Source of the DNA: Robertmurraya kyonggiensis
GTDB taxonomy: Bacteria; Bacillota; Bacilli; Bacillales; Cytobacillaceae
Direction of reading: 5' to 3'
Assembly (NCBI RefSeq): GCF_005116465.1
Contig: NZ_SWBM01000001.1
Span: 248,001 to 312,000 of the forward strand
DNA length: 64,000 nt
Each line of letters starts with the position of its first letter. The stretch's first letter is position 1. Both the position numbers and the translations under genes were made by a program. Of this stretch, positions 27,205 through 34,987 are shown in pieces. The notes under the pieces are model-generated. The model was not told the DNA's origin. It worked only from the letters and a program-made list of their open reading frames with translations, and searched no databases.

Positions 27205-28068
27205 TTATTTAGATGGTAATTCGTTAAGGAAGAAGAAGGCAATTGTGCCAGGGCCAGTATGTGAACCGATGGCTGCACCGATATCGGAAATTGTCACATC
27301 CGCTACCTTTAACTCTTCTTGAATTAATTCCTTCATGTTTTGAGCCATTTCTAAGCTATCAGCATGGCTAATCCCAATCGTTTGCTTTTCTAATTCACTG
27401 CCGCGCTCATTCATTACTTCGATAATGCGACGAAGGAGTTTCTTTTGTCCACGATGCTTTTCAATCGGAACAAGCTTGCCATCCTCCATATTCAAAAGTG
27501 GTTTAATATTCAACAAACCGCCCATGAATGCAGAAGCTTTTGAAAGACGTCCGCCCTTAGCTAAATGGTCTAAATCATCTACAGTAAATAAATGCTCCAT
27601 ATGCTCACTACGGAATTTAATATCTTCAAGTACCTCTTCAAAAGAAGCACCAGCGTTCGCTAATTTCGCTGCCTCCATGACAACGAGACCACAACCTAAT
27701 GAAGCACACTTCGTGTCAACGATCTCAAGTCGTAAATTTGGATATTCCTCTTTTACTTGATCGCGAATCATGACGGCTGTTTGATATGTACCTGAAAGTC
27801 CAGATGAAAAGGCGATATAAATGCCTTCCTCGTTATTTTTCGCCATACTTGTAAAAACTTCTTCGAAAAGAGAAGGAGATACTTGTGATGTTTTTGGCAT
27901 ATGGCCTGAACGAATTGCATCGTAAACTTTAGAAGGTTTAATGGTGATGAGATCCTCGTATTCCTTATCTTGTAAGTGAACTCCCAATGGAAAGAGAGTC
28001 ACGCCATTTTCTCCAAAAAACTCTAGGGGTAAATCACTCGCGCTGTCAGCTAGAATTTTTACTGACAT
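27205..28068 (-). CDS. yitS: DegV family fatty-acid-binding protein (YitS-like)
   Basis: 287 residues, DegV fold. Such proteins bind a fatty acid and hand it to fatty acid kinase FakA in other Firmicutes. Seen: KILADSASDLPLEFF at the start, fatty-acid headgroup contacts in MPKTSQVSPSLFEE and ISSGLSGTY-type segment FSSGLSGTYQTA, CASLGCGLVV, and C-terminal GAAIGSHTGPGTIAFFF. ATG 28068 with AGCAGGTG upstream is chosen over ATG 28089, which lacks a ribosome site. Divergent from yitT as in B. subtilis. Confidence 0.93.
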   Translation of the reverse strand: MSVKILADSASDLPLEFFGENGVTLFPLGVHLQDKEYEDLITIKPSKVYDAIRSGHMPKTSQVSPSLFEEVFTSMAKNNEEGIYIAFSSGLSGTYQTAVMIRDQVKEEYPNLRLEIVDTKCASLGCGLVVMEAAKLANAGASFEEVLEDIKFRSEHMEHLFTVDDLDHLAKGGRLSKASAFMGGLLNIKPLLNMEDGKLVPIEKHRGQKKLLRRIIEVMNERGSELEKQTIGISHADSLEMAQNMKELIQEELKVADVTISDIGAAIGSHTGPGTIAFFFLNELPSK

Positions 28069-28179
28069 AAAACATACACCTGCTTTCAATCATTTCTTTT
28101 AGTTTATAGAAATTATGAGAAAAACTCAATAAATAGTAGTCAGAATGGGGAAATTAGGGATAAGAGATAAATTTTTCGC

Positions 28180-29028
28180 TTGAAAAAGGAGGTAGTTATT
28201 ATTCTGCTTCATGTAAAAAAACTCATCGTTGTCTTGGTTGGTGCTCTATTAAATGCAGTAGCCATGAATCTTTTTCTCATTCCAGCCAATGTATATGCTA
28301 GTGGATTCACTGGTACAGCCCAACTTCTATCAAGTATTTTTGGCGGAAATGTATCGACTGGAGTTCTCTTATTCCTCTTAAATATCCCAGTTACCATTCT
28401 TGGTTGGTTAAAAGTTGGGAAGTCGTTCACCTTGTACAGTTTCATAAGTGTGGCACTCATGTCTTTATTTCTTGAAATCATCCCGATCTATCAATTATCA
28501 CACGATATTTTATTAAATGCTGTCTTTGGAGGAGTCATTGCGGCACTAGGAATTGGATTTACGTTGAGAGTGGGGGCATCAACGGGAGGATTGGATATCA
28601 TCGCAATGGTCCTTTCAAGAATGTCTGACCGTCCTGTTGGAACTTACTTTTTTGCTTTAAATGGCATCATTATTTTGTCAGCAGGCTTTTTATTCGGCTG
28701 GGAAAAAGCGCTCTACACACTCGTCACGTTGTATGCTTCCACAAGAGTCATTGATGCGATTCATACGCGTCATGAAAAACTAACAGCGATGATCGTGACA
28801 AAAAAATATGAGGAACTGAAGAATGCGATTCACTCTAAACTAATGAGAGGGATCACCACAGTCCCAGCAAAAGGGGCTTTTACAAATGAAACAAAGGAAA
28901 TGATGATTATTGTGATAACCCGATATGAGCTGTTCGAGCTACAGCAAATTTTAAAAGAGGTCGACCCACATGCCTTCACAAATATTGTTCAAACAACTGG
29001 GATATTCGGTTTCTTCAGAAAGGACTAG
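28180..29028 (+). CDS. yitT: YitT family membrane protein
   Basis: DUF161/DUF2179 membrane protein, up to 282 residues: five or six membrane segments (about residues 13-180) and a cytosolic DUF2179 domain (about 220-275, ending TNIVQTTGIFGFFR). Seen: NLFLIPANVYASGFTGTAQ, GGVIAALGIGFTLRVGASTGGLDIIA. Function unknown. Start is odd: the only conventional codon upstream of the first membrane segment is TTG 28180, which has no ribosome site, while a perfect AAGGAGG lies at 28186-28192, ideally placed for ATT at 28201. The true start may therefore be ATT 28201. Confidence 0.9.
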   Translation: MKKEVVIILLHVKKLIVVLVGALLNAVAMNLFLIPANVYASGFTGTAQLLSSIFGGNVSTGVLLFLLNIPVTILGWLKVGKSFTLYSFISVALMSLFLEIIPIYQLSHDILLNAVFGGVIAALGIGFTLRVGASTGGLDIIAMVLSRMSDRPVGTYFFALNGIIILSAGFLFGWEKALYTLVTLYASTRVIDAIHTRHEKLTAMIVTKKYEELKNAIHSKLMRGITTVPAKGAFTNETKEMMIIVITRYELFELQQILKEVDPHAFTNIVQTTGIFGFFRKD

Positions 29029-29082
29029 TCATTTTTTGCGAGAGCGGGGAATCTAATAAAGTAGAAAGGAGAGTGCCAAAAG

Positions 29083-29448
29083 ATGAGCCTGTTACAATTT
29101 TTATTAATGATTCCGTTTCTTTCAAACCTTCTTTTTGGAGCGGGTGAACAAACTGTTTTTAAAAATGTTCTCGTAGACGGTGAAAAGGGAGAATATCTTG
29201 TTGAAGGGGAAGCTCATACAGAAGCTGGAGCGTTTTTTTACACAGTGGAGGATGGGCATTATCAATATGTCGATGAAACGAAAATAAACCTATCGGATAA
29301 ATCCCCATCTCCTTTTAAAATTGCGGTGAAAATTCCGGCAGATCAGCTTCCTTATAATGCTACACTCATTCTTAATCTTTATGAACGGGATAAGGACAAT
29401 CAGATTGTCCATAATTATCCTGTCATTTTGGAGGAATTTTACGATTAG
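29083..29448 (+). CDS. small exported protein with Gmad2-like immunoglobulin fold
   Basis: 121 residues. The first 20 residues are hydrophobic (LLQFLLMIPFLSNLLFGAG) and may be a signal or anchor. The rest resembles the Gmad2 (sporulation/germination immunoglobulin-like) domain: LVEGEAHTEAGAFFYTVEDG, PFKIAVKIPADQ and LILNLYERD in the right order. In B. subtilis this position, between yitT and yitU, is taken by ipi, the intracellular proteinase inhibitor; this protein does not look like Ipi. Ribosome site AAAGGAGAG. Function not known. Confidence 0.65.
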   Translation: MSLLQFLLMIPFLSNLLFGAGEQTVFKNVLVDGEKGEYLVEGEAHTEAGAFFYTVEDGHYQYVDETKINLSDKSPSPFKIAVKIPADQLPYNATLILNLYERDKDNQIVHNYPVILEEFYD

Positions 29449-29452
29449 AAAA

Positions 29453-29487
29453 GAAAAGCCGGCACGATATCAGTGCCGGCTTTTCTC
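29453..29487. terminator. bidirectional terminator
   Basis: AAAAGCCGGCAC / GTGCCGGCTTTT around a 7-base loop between convergent genes. Confidence 0.9.
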
Positions 29488-29672
29488 TACGTTAATTGAT
29501 CAAGCTCATTTTGCAGTTGACTTAATTGTCTTCTCTCTGCCATTGTAGAATTGGCAAAAGCGGAAGAAATGGCATTTTTCGCACGAGCAATTTCAGTATG
29601 CTGACCGCTACCGGTCGCATTCTTTGCTTGTTCTACAGCACTTCTTGCTTCAATGAACAGGCGATTACCCAT
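29487..29672 (-). CDS. DUF3813-like small protein
   Basis: 61 residues, alpha-helical and soluble: MGNRLFIEARSAVEQAKNAT, then AKNAISSAFANSTMAERRQL and a helical tail. The pattern is that of the DUF3813 family of small Bacillus proteins, function unknown. Its ribosome site GGAGGA lies in the last codons of the 50-residue gene upstream, and only one base separates the two genes, so they form an operon. Confidence 0.75.
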   Translation of the reverse strand: MGNRLFIEARSAVEQAKNATGSGQHTEIARAKNAISSAFANSTMAERRQLSQLQNELDQLT

Positions 29673-29673
29673 G

Positions 29674-29826
29674 TTAGATTCCTCCTAGTGAGGAATCTTT
29701 TGCATTTGCCATTTTTTGAGCTTCCGCTTCGGCGTAGGTGGTATGGTAAGGAATGCGTTTATCATGCTGTGTTACTGCGTCTACTCCACGTTGGACAAAG
29801 CGCTTCGATTTACTACTTCTACCCAT
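29674..29826 (-). CDS. 50-residue protein of unknown function
   Basis: A short gene upstream of and almost touching the DUF3813-like gene. It encodes MGRSSKSKRFVQRGVDAVTQ, HDKRIPYHTTYAEAEAQKMA and NAKDSSLGGI. The ribosome site CAGGAGGG is strong and well spaced. The product is basic at its start and polar; I do not recognise the family. The tight pairing with the next gene is the best support that it is translated. Confidence 0.72.
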   Translation of the reverse strand: MGRSSKSKRFVQRGVDAVTQHDKRIPYHTTYAEAEAQKMANAKDSSLGGI

Positions 29827-29953
29827 TCCAATCCCTCCTGGCTTTTCGAGCTTGCGAAACCGCTGTCGATTTTTTTGGGAAAAATCGTTGCCGCTTCACT
29901 GTTTAGTATGCTCTAACCATAGATGTTCATGAAGCCACTTTTTGCCTAAAACC

Positions 29954-30772
29954 TTAAATCGCTTTAAGATTGAGGAGGTCATTTAAATAAACAGCGACGC
30001 CATCTTCTTCGTTTGTTACCGTTATATCATTCGCGATATTTTTTAATGGCGCAATTGCATTACCCATAGCAATTCCATGCCCCGCATATTCAATCATTTC
30101 TAAATCGTTATCCTCGTCTCCAAATGCGATGATTCGCTCTTTTGGAATATTGACATACTCAGAAACTTTTTGAATACCGACAGCTTTATTTAATCCATGC
30201 TTAATAATTTCAATTACATGCCATGGAGCAGCCCAACTACGATGATCAATCATTTCTGCATGGACTTCAGACAAGTGTTTACGAATTACTTTTAGCTGAT
30301 CTTCTTCTGTATGAATCAGCATGCTTGTTGGAGAGTCAGTAAGGAACTTACGCAAATCACCTGTTGTAACTTTCGGGTTCCCCATGGAAAATACATCAAG
30401 AATTCTTTCATCGTGATAATGAAAATAGACCTTATCCATTACTTCTGCAACAATGTTGTGGAATTGGTAGTCATGACAAACTTCAACTACATCTTTTGCC
30501 ACTTTAATATCGAGAGGAGCATGATAACCAAGCCAATCATTTTGAAGCGGATGATGGACAAAAGCTCCATTAAAATTAACGATCGGGGTATTTAAATTAA
30601 GCTCATGGTAATACATTTCACTAGAACGAAATGGTCTTCCAGTCGCAATCATCACGATATGCCCATCCATTTGAGCTTTTTTAAGAACTTTTTTTGTGGT
30701 CTCAGATATCTTTTTGTCATCGGTTAATAAGGTACCGTCTAAATCTAATGCGATTAAGTGTTTTTCTGCCAT
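29954..30772 (-). CDS. yitU: Cof-type HAD-IIB phosphatase (YitU)
   Basis: 272-residue HAD-superfamily hydrolase of the Cof subfamily. Seen: motif I IALDLDGTLLTDD with the two catalytic aspartates, motif II MIATGRPF, lysine motif III KHGLNKAVGI and motif IV IIAFGDEDNDLEMIEYAG; the C2B-type cap lies between. Such enzymes dephosphorylate small substrates, for example flavin precursors or sugar phosphates; the physiological substrate is not readable from the sequence. Same place as yitU in B. subtilis. Confidence 0.93.
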   Translation of the reverse strand: MAEKHLIALDLDGTLLTDDKKISETTKKVLKKAQMDGHIVMIATGRPFRSSEMYYHELNLNTPIVNFNGAFVHHPLQNDWLGYHAPLDIKVAKDVVEVCHDYQFHNIVAEVMDKVYFHYHDERILDVFSMGNPKVTTGDLRKFLTDSPTSMLIHTEEDQLKVIRKHLSEVHAEMIDHRSWAAPWHVIEIIKHGLNKAVGIQKVSEYVNIPKERIIAFGDEDNDLEMIEYAGHGIAMGNAIAPLKNIANDITVTNEEDGVAVYLNDLLNLKAI

Positions 30773-31044
30773 AATTTCTCCTTTGTGTTTTATTTCATAT
30801 TCATAGTGTAAAGCTTTGGGTTTTTATTCGTCTACATGATAAACTAAAAATATAGATAATCTTAATAATGGTAACAATTTTTGTGAAGTTTTGTAAAAGA
30901 ATATGATAAATAATTTTATTTTAGCCGGATATGATGGAAATCACTACAACAACTAATGCCAATAGATAGAATGTAGTTATCATTTGAAAACAATCATATC
31001 TTTGTCTAAGATAGAAATGAATACGATTTAAGGGAGTGAGTCAA

Positions 31045-31353
31045 ATGGAACAAGAAGTAAAAGATAGCATTATGGGAGCTCTTGAGCTAGTTGTTGACCC
31101 AGAGCTTGGAATAGATATTGTTAATTTAGGCTTGGTTTATGATATAGAAATGGATGAAGAAGGGAACGCGACGGTGACAATGACTTTGACAACAATGGGT
31201 TGCCCACTTGCAGGTACAATTGTGGATCAAGTCAAAGCAGCGTTAGAAGAAATTCCTGAAGTTAAGAGTACAGAAGTAAATATCGTTTGGAATCCACCAT
31301 GGACAAAGGACAGAATGTCTCGTTATGCAAAAATTGCTTTAGGCATTCGTTGA
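31045..31353 (+). CDS. yitW: MIP18/DUF59 family metal-sulfur cluster assembly factor (YitW)
   Basis: 102-residue protein of the SufT/MIP18 family, linked to Fe-S cluster maturation. Seen: ALELVVDPELGIDIVNLGLV, the conserved cysteine in TLTTMGCPLAGTI and the C-terminal NIVWNPPWTKDRMSRYAK. ATG 31045 with AAGGGAGTG upstream is chosen over the GTG 31036, which overlaps that site. The roughly 270 bases between it and yitU are A/T-rich and hold only the two promoters' space; I see nothing else there. Confidence 0.93.
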   Translation: MEQEVKDSIMGALELVVDPELGIDIVNLGLVYDIEMDEEGNATVTMTLTTMGCPLAGTIVDQVKAALEEIPEVKSTEVNIVWNPPWTKDRMSRYAKIALGIR

Positions 31354-31371
31354 TTTTAAATATTATCCAGT

Positions 31372-31398
31372 TAAAAACAGGGGAAACCCTGTTTTTTT
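31372..31398 (+). terminator. terminator of yitW
   Basis: AAAAACAGGG-GAAA-CCCTGTTTTTTT, compact stem with T-tract. Confidence 0.88.
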
Positions 31399-31406
31399 GC
31401 ATTAAC

Positions 31407-31449
31407 TGTGAGATAGTTCACTTTCTTCTCTCTAAAAAGCTTTTATAAT
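31407..31449 (+). promoter_or_regulatory. FNR-activated promoter of the radical SAM gene
   Basis: TGTGAGATAGTTCACT (31407-31422) matches TGTGA-N6-TCACA except the last base. Its centre (31414.5) is 29.5 bases before the first base of TATAAT (31444-31449), which puts it at -41.5, the class II activator position. No -35 hexamer is needed or seen. Confidence 0.8.
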
Positions 31450-31536
31450 GCATGTACAGAAACTTTTTTAGAGTCGATTTCGTAACGAAATTGGTTCAAA
31501 CAAAAAGTCCCTCAAAATAGCTGGGAGGCGTTTTGA

Positions 31537-32658
31537 ATGGTATTTAGTCGAGATTTTAATAAAGACCCATTTATCGTCATTTGGGAATTAACGAGAGCTT
31601 GTCAGTTGAAATGCTTACACTGTCGAGCAGAGGCGCAATATAAAAGAGACCCCCGGGAATTAACATTCGAACAAGGAAAAGACTTGATCGATCAAATATA
31701 TGAAATGAATAATCCAATGTTGGTATTTACAGGTGGAGATCCACTGATGCGTCCAGATGTATTTGATATCGCAGAGTATGCTGTTAAAAAAGGTGTCCGT
31801 GTTTCGATGACACCAAGTGCAACACCGAATGTAACAAAAGAGGCGATTGAAAAAGCGAAGGCAGTCGGACTTTCACGTTGGGCTTTTAGCTTAGACGGCC
31901 ATAACGCAGAAATCCATGATCATTTTCGTGGAACAGCAGGATCATTTGATCTAACGATGGAGAGAATCAAGTACCTTCATGAGCTAGAAATTCCGATACA
32001 GATTAACACCGTTATTTCTCGTTATAATGTGAATTACTTAGAGGAAATGGCGCAGCTAATAGAGGAGTTAGATTGTGTACTCTGGAGTGTGTTCTTCCTT
32101 GTCCCAACAGGAAGAGGTCAAGAAAGTGATATGATTTCACCAGTGGAGCATGAAAAAGTGTTCCTGTGGCTTCACGATTTGAGCAAACGTGTTAAATTCG
32201 ATATTAAAACAACAGCGGGACAGCACTACCGCAGAGTTTTTATCCAACAAAAGCTGAAAGAGAAAAAGGGACAAACAGAAGAAATTCGCTATTTAGATGC
32301 ATTAACTGAGCAGGGGCTGACTGGATCGATTGATGGTTTAGGACGCGCACCTAAGGGAGTTAATGATGGAAATGGCTTTGTATTTATCTCGCATGTTGGT
32401 GATGTATACCCGAGTGGACTTTTACCAGTCAAAGCAGGAAGTGTAAAAGAGCAGCCACTTTCTGAAATATACAGAGAATCACCGATTTTCAAGGATTTAC
32501 GGAATCCAGACAAATACAAAGGCAAATGCGGAGTTTGTGAATTTAGAAATGTATGTGGTGGTTCCCGTTCCCGTGCGTACGCGATGACAGGAGATTATTT
32601 AGAAAGTGAACCATTCTGTGTATATATACCGAAAGCATTACGAAAAAAAGAAGCGTAA
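31537..32658 (+). CDS. SPASM-domain radical SAM protein (NirJ/AhbD-like)
   Basis: 373 residues. Radical SAM motif WELTRACQLKCLHCRA (Cx3Cx2C, about residue 20-27) followed by GGDP (LVFTGGDPLMRP), and a C-terminal SPASM/twitch region with CGVCEFRNVCGG and a last cysteine in SEPFCVY that binds auxiliary Fe-S clusters. The layout is that of haem-modifying NirJ/AhbD and of peptide-modifying enzymes; I think it falls in the family annotated as TIGR04053. No small precursor peptide gene is visible next to it, so a haem or cofactor role under anaerobiosis is the simpler guess. Expressed from its own FNR-type promoter. Confidence 0.88.
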   Translation: MVFSRDFNKDPFIVIWELTRACQLKCLHCRAEAQYKRDPRELTFEQGKDLIDQIYEMNNPMLVFTGGDPLMRPDVFDIAEYAVKKGVRVSMTPSATPNVTKEAIEKAKAVGLSRWAFSLDGHNAEIHDHFRGTAGSFDLTMERIKYLHELEIPIQINTVISRYNVNYLEEMAQLIEELDCVLWSVFFLVPTGRGQESDMISPVEHEKVFLWLHDLSKRVKFDIKTTAGQHYRRVFIQQKLKEKKGQTEEIRYLDALTEQGLTGSIDGLGRAPKGVNDGNGFVFISHVGDVYPSGLLPVKAGSVKEQPLSEIYRESPIFKDLRNPDKYKGKCGVCEFRNVCGGSRSRAYAMTGDYLESEPFCVYIPKALRKKEA

Positions 32659-32960
32659 TCGAGTGGAGCGCCTAATTTGTGCGCTTCATTTTTGTGTTGA
32701 GTATTCTAGGACAGTACCTTTATTTATACAATAGATTAAGATCCAATAGATACCTGAATTAGAATCAAAAACTATTCGTTTTTAAGTTTGAGATGTGCCA
32801 TTATGGATTCATGAATGTAAATGGTAAAATAGAAAAAAAAGTTAAATTGTTGACAACTTCATGACAATTATACGTTTTATACCTATATTTATAGGAATTA
32901 TGATGTAATAACAATATACAACTCGAAGTGAAACACACTCTAAATATGGAGTTGATGGGA
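32659..32960. other. intergenic region before moaA
   Basis: A weak hairpin GGAGCGC / GTGCGCTTC with TTTTTG (32662-32694) may terminate the radical SAM gene. The rest is A/T-rich. I looked for a TGTGA-N6-TCACA site before moaA and did not find one; ATGACA (about 32862) and TATATT (about 32885) could be a weak SigA promoter. Confidence 0.4.
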
Positions 32961-33971
32961 TTGACTAAAGTAAAAGATCAATTAAATAGACCATTAAGAG
33001 ATCTTCGGATTTCTGTTATAGATCGTTGTAATTTTCGTTGCCAATATTGTATGCCAGCGGATATCTTCGGCCCTGACTTTGCATTTTTACCAAGGAATCA
33101 ATTATTAAGCTATGAGGAAATTGAGCGTCTGGCAAAGATTTTTGTAGGTTTAGGTGTTGAAAAAATTCGCCTAACTGGAGGAGAGCCTTTGTTACGCAAG
33201 GATCTTCCTTATTTAGTGGAAATGCTCTCAAAGATAGAAGGCTTAAAGGATATTGGTTTAACTACAAATGGAGTCCTGCTACCAAAGCATGCGAAAGCAT
33301 TGAAGGACGCAGGCTTAAAACGGGTCAATATTAGCTTAGACAGCTTAAAGGACGAATTGTTTGGCGAAATCAACGGGCGTAATGTTGGCGTTGGGCCTAT
33401 TTTAAAAGGGATAAAGGCAGCACAAGAAGCAGGCTTAGGTGTCAAGATTAATATGGTTGTGAAAAAAGGCCTAAATGATTCGGAAATTATTCCGATGGCT
33501 CAATTTTGCAAGGATAATGAGTTGCAACTCCGCTATATTGAGTTCATGGATGTAGGAAGCTCAAATGGTTGGAAAATGGATGATGTTGTAACGAAGAAGA
33601 AAATTTTCGAGCAGCTGAGCGAGCATTTTTCCTTAGAACCAGTGGACCCAGACTATTATGGCGAGGTTGCTAAGCGTTATCGTTATAAGGATACGAATGT
33701 AGATGTTGGCTTTATTACATCCGTTTCAGAATCATTTTGTTCTAGCTGTACACGTTCAAGATTGTCAGCTGATGGAAAGATCTATACATGCTTATTCAAT
33801 GGGAATGGTCATGATTTAAGAGATTTCATGAGAACAGGCGTAAATGACCAGGAAATAGTTGAACGTGTTTGTGAAATATGGAATGGAAGAGATGACCGTT
33901 ACTCGGATATTCGTACAGCAGAAACCGTAGCAAATCGAAAGAAAATTGAAATGTCCTATATAGGTGGATAA
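32961..33971 (+). CDS. moaA: MoaA, GTP 3',8-cyclase
   Basis: Radical SAM enzyme of the first step of molybdopterin synthesis: GTP to 3',8-cyclo-GTP, with MoaC then giving cPMP. 336 residues. Seen: N-terminal cluster motif [20 protein letters not shown], and the second C-terminal Fe-S cluster motif in [23 protein letters not shown] 32961 is chosen: it has GGAG 9 bases upstream and yields the family N-terminus [19 protein letters not shown]. The longer frame from GTG 32928 has no ribosome site. Other moa genes are not in the window. Confidence 0.95.
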   Translation: MTKVKDQLNRPLRDLRISVIDRCNFRCQYCMPADIFGPDFAFLPRNQLLSYEEIERLAKIFVGLGVEKIRLTGGEPLLRKDLPYLVEMLSKIEGLKDIGLTTNGVLLPKHAKALKDAGLKRVNISLDSLKDELFGEINGRNVGVGPILKGIKAAQEAGLGVKINMVVKKGLNDSEIIPMAQFCKDNELQLRYIEFMDVGSSNGWKMDDVVTKKKIFEQLSEHFSLEPVDPDYYGEVAKRYRYKDTNVDVGFITSVSESFCSSCTRSRLSADGKIYTCLFNGNGHDLRDFMRTGVNDQEIVERVCEIWNGRDDRYSDIRTAETVANRKKIEMSYIGG

Positions 33972-34003
33972 ACTCTCTCAAGCGATTGAGAGAGTTTTTT
34001 TCA
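33970..34003 (+). terminator. terminator of moaA
   Basis: AACTCTCTCA-AGCGA-TTGAGAGAGTT followed by TTTTTT. Confidence 0.9.
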
Positions 34004-34035
34004 TAAAAAAAGCTGCGATAATGTATCGCAGCCGT
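34003..34035 (-). terminator. terminator of scdA
   Basis: Minus strand GGCTGCGATA-CAT-TATCGCAGC followed by TTTTTTT, 5 bases beyond the scdA stop. Confidence 0.88.
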
Positions 34036-34039
34036 GGAT

Positions 34040-34735
34040 TTAGATGTATCTTGGGAACAAAATATTATTTTCAAGATGGATATGCATGTATGTTTCTTCT
34101 TCTAGTAATTCCAATCGTTTAAAGACTAATCGGTAGGAACCACACGCGTCCATTGGTGGCGTAAAGTCAGAAGTAATCTCTCTTAATTCTTTTAGAATGC
34201 TACCAGCATGATCATGCTCTTTTTCTAACTCGACGATAGCTGCAACAATTTCATCCCGATTTGCCACACTTGGGTCATCAAGCTTAAGTAATGAAGGGAA
34301 AGTAAACTCATCTTCCTTCTTCGTATGCTCAAGTAATTCCTTTTTTAATACATAAAAGAGTTCGTATACCTTTATAAGCTCAGGATGGCCATCTCCGTGT
34401 ACCTTAGCTACTTTTGTCACATAAGGGCTTAGTTGAGCCAATTCTTCTTCAAGTGGACGATGGTAGCGTTCCTGGATATGCTTAATAATTTCTTCTGATG
34501 GGGAATCAGTCCAAACCTCTGGAGAATCTGATGAGTTTTGTGCGTTCTCATATACCTCGATTAATTGATTTGTTAATTCTTCTACATTTACTGCTCTTTG
34601 ATTTGCTGCCTCACTCAATGGGATGTTTCCACCACAGCAAAAATCGATGCGATGCTTTTTAAAAATATCTGCAGCCTTAGGCATTTCATTCACAATATCT
34701 TTTACTAATGATGATTCGTTAAAAGGAAAGGACAT
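34040..34735 (-). CDS. scdA: ScdA/RIC, di-iron protein for Fe-S cluster repair
   Basis: 231 residues. N-terminal ScdA_N domain with the FCCGG motif (about residues 30-34) and a hemerythrin-like domain (about 80-231) with di-iron ligands in IQERYHRPLEEEL, LEHTKKEDEFTFP, EKEHDHAGSIL and MHIHLENNILFP. The protein restores iron-sulfur clusters damaged by nitric oxide or oxidants. ATG 34735 with AGGAGG is used; the longer frame to 34864 runs through the promoter. An FNR-type promoter drives it, and location next to Moco genes fits a role in nitrate/nitrite respiration, where NO is formed. Confidence 0.93.
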   Translation of the reverse strand: MSFPFNESSLVKDIVNEMPKAADIFKKHRIDFCCGGNIPLSEAANQRAVNVEELTNQLIEVYENAQNSSDSPEVWTDSPSEEIIKHIQERYHRPLEEELAQLSPYVTKVAKVHGDGHPELIKVYELFYVLKKELLEHTKKEDEFTFPSLLKLDDPSVANRDEIVAAIVELEKEHDHAGSILKELREITSDFTPPMDACGSYRLVFKRLELLEEETYMHIHLENNILFPRYI

Positions 34736-34773
34736 AATCCTGAACCTCCTGTAATTTTTATTTTCACATTGTA

Positions 34774-34816
34774 AGCATAAATGATTTTTTCTTAGAATTA
34801 CGTGATACATATCACA
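34774..34816 (-). promoter_or_regulatory. FNR-activated promoter of scdA
   Basis: Minus strand TGTGATATGTATCACG (34816-34801), one mismatch to TGTGA-N6-TCACA. The -10 TATGCT (34779-34774) begins 29.5 bases from the site centre, the same spacing as the other FNR promoters here. Confidence 0.75.
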
Positions 34817-34907
34817 CATTGGTGAAATTATGGTGGTTAAGGTGCTCGTGGAGCTTTTACGCAAATAATTAAACGATTGCTCAGTGCAAAAAAATGAAAT
34901 TTTTACC

Positions 34908-34950
34908 TGTGATATTTGTCATGTAGCGGGAAATTATGTACGCTTATAAT
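34908..34950 (+). promoter_or_regulatory. FNR-activated promoter of moeA-mobB
   Basis: TGTGATATTTGTCATG (34908-34923), two mismatches in the second half; TATAAT at 34945-34950 starts 29.5 bases after the site centre. Confidence 0.68.
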
Positions 34951-34987
34951 AATCAAATAGGTTTACTACAAGGTTGGAGTGATAGTA

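Noticed and set aside
29883-29953. 28-codon frame overlapping the end of yitU (minus strand)
   Set aside because: Short, without ribosome site, and out of frame with the real gene end.
30921-30983. 20-residue hydrophobic peptide frame (minus strand, starts MITTFYLLAL)
   Set aside because: No ribosome site upstream and no terminator after it; such frames are common in A/T-rich gaps.
32820-32930. FNR site before moaA
   Set aside because: No TGTGA-N6-TCACA match within two mismatches was found, unlike at the other four genes of the cluster.
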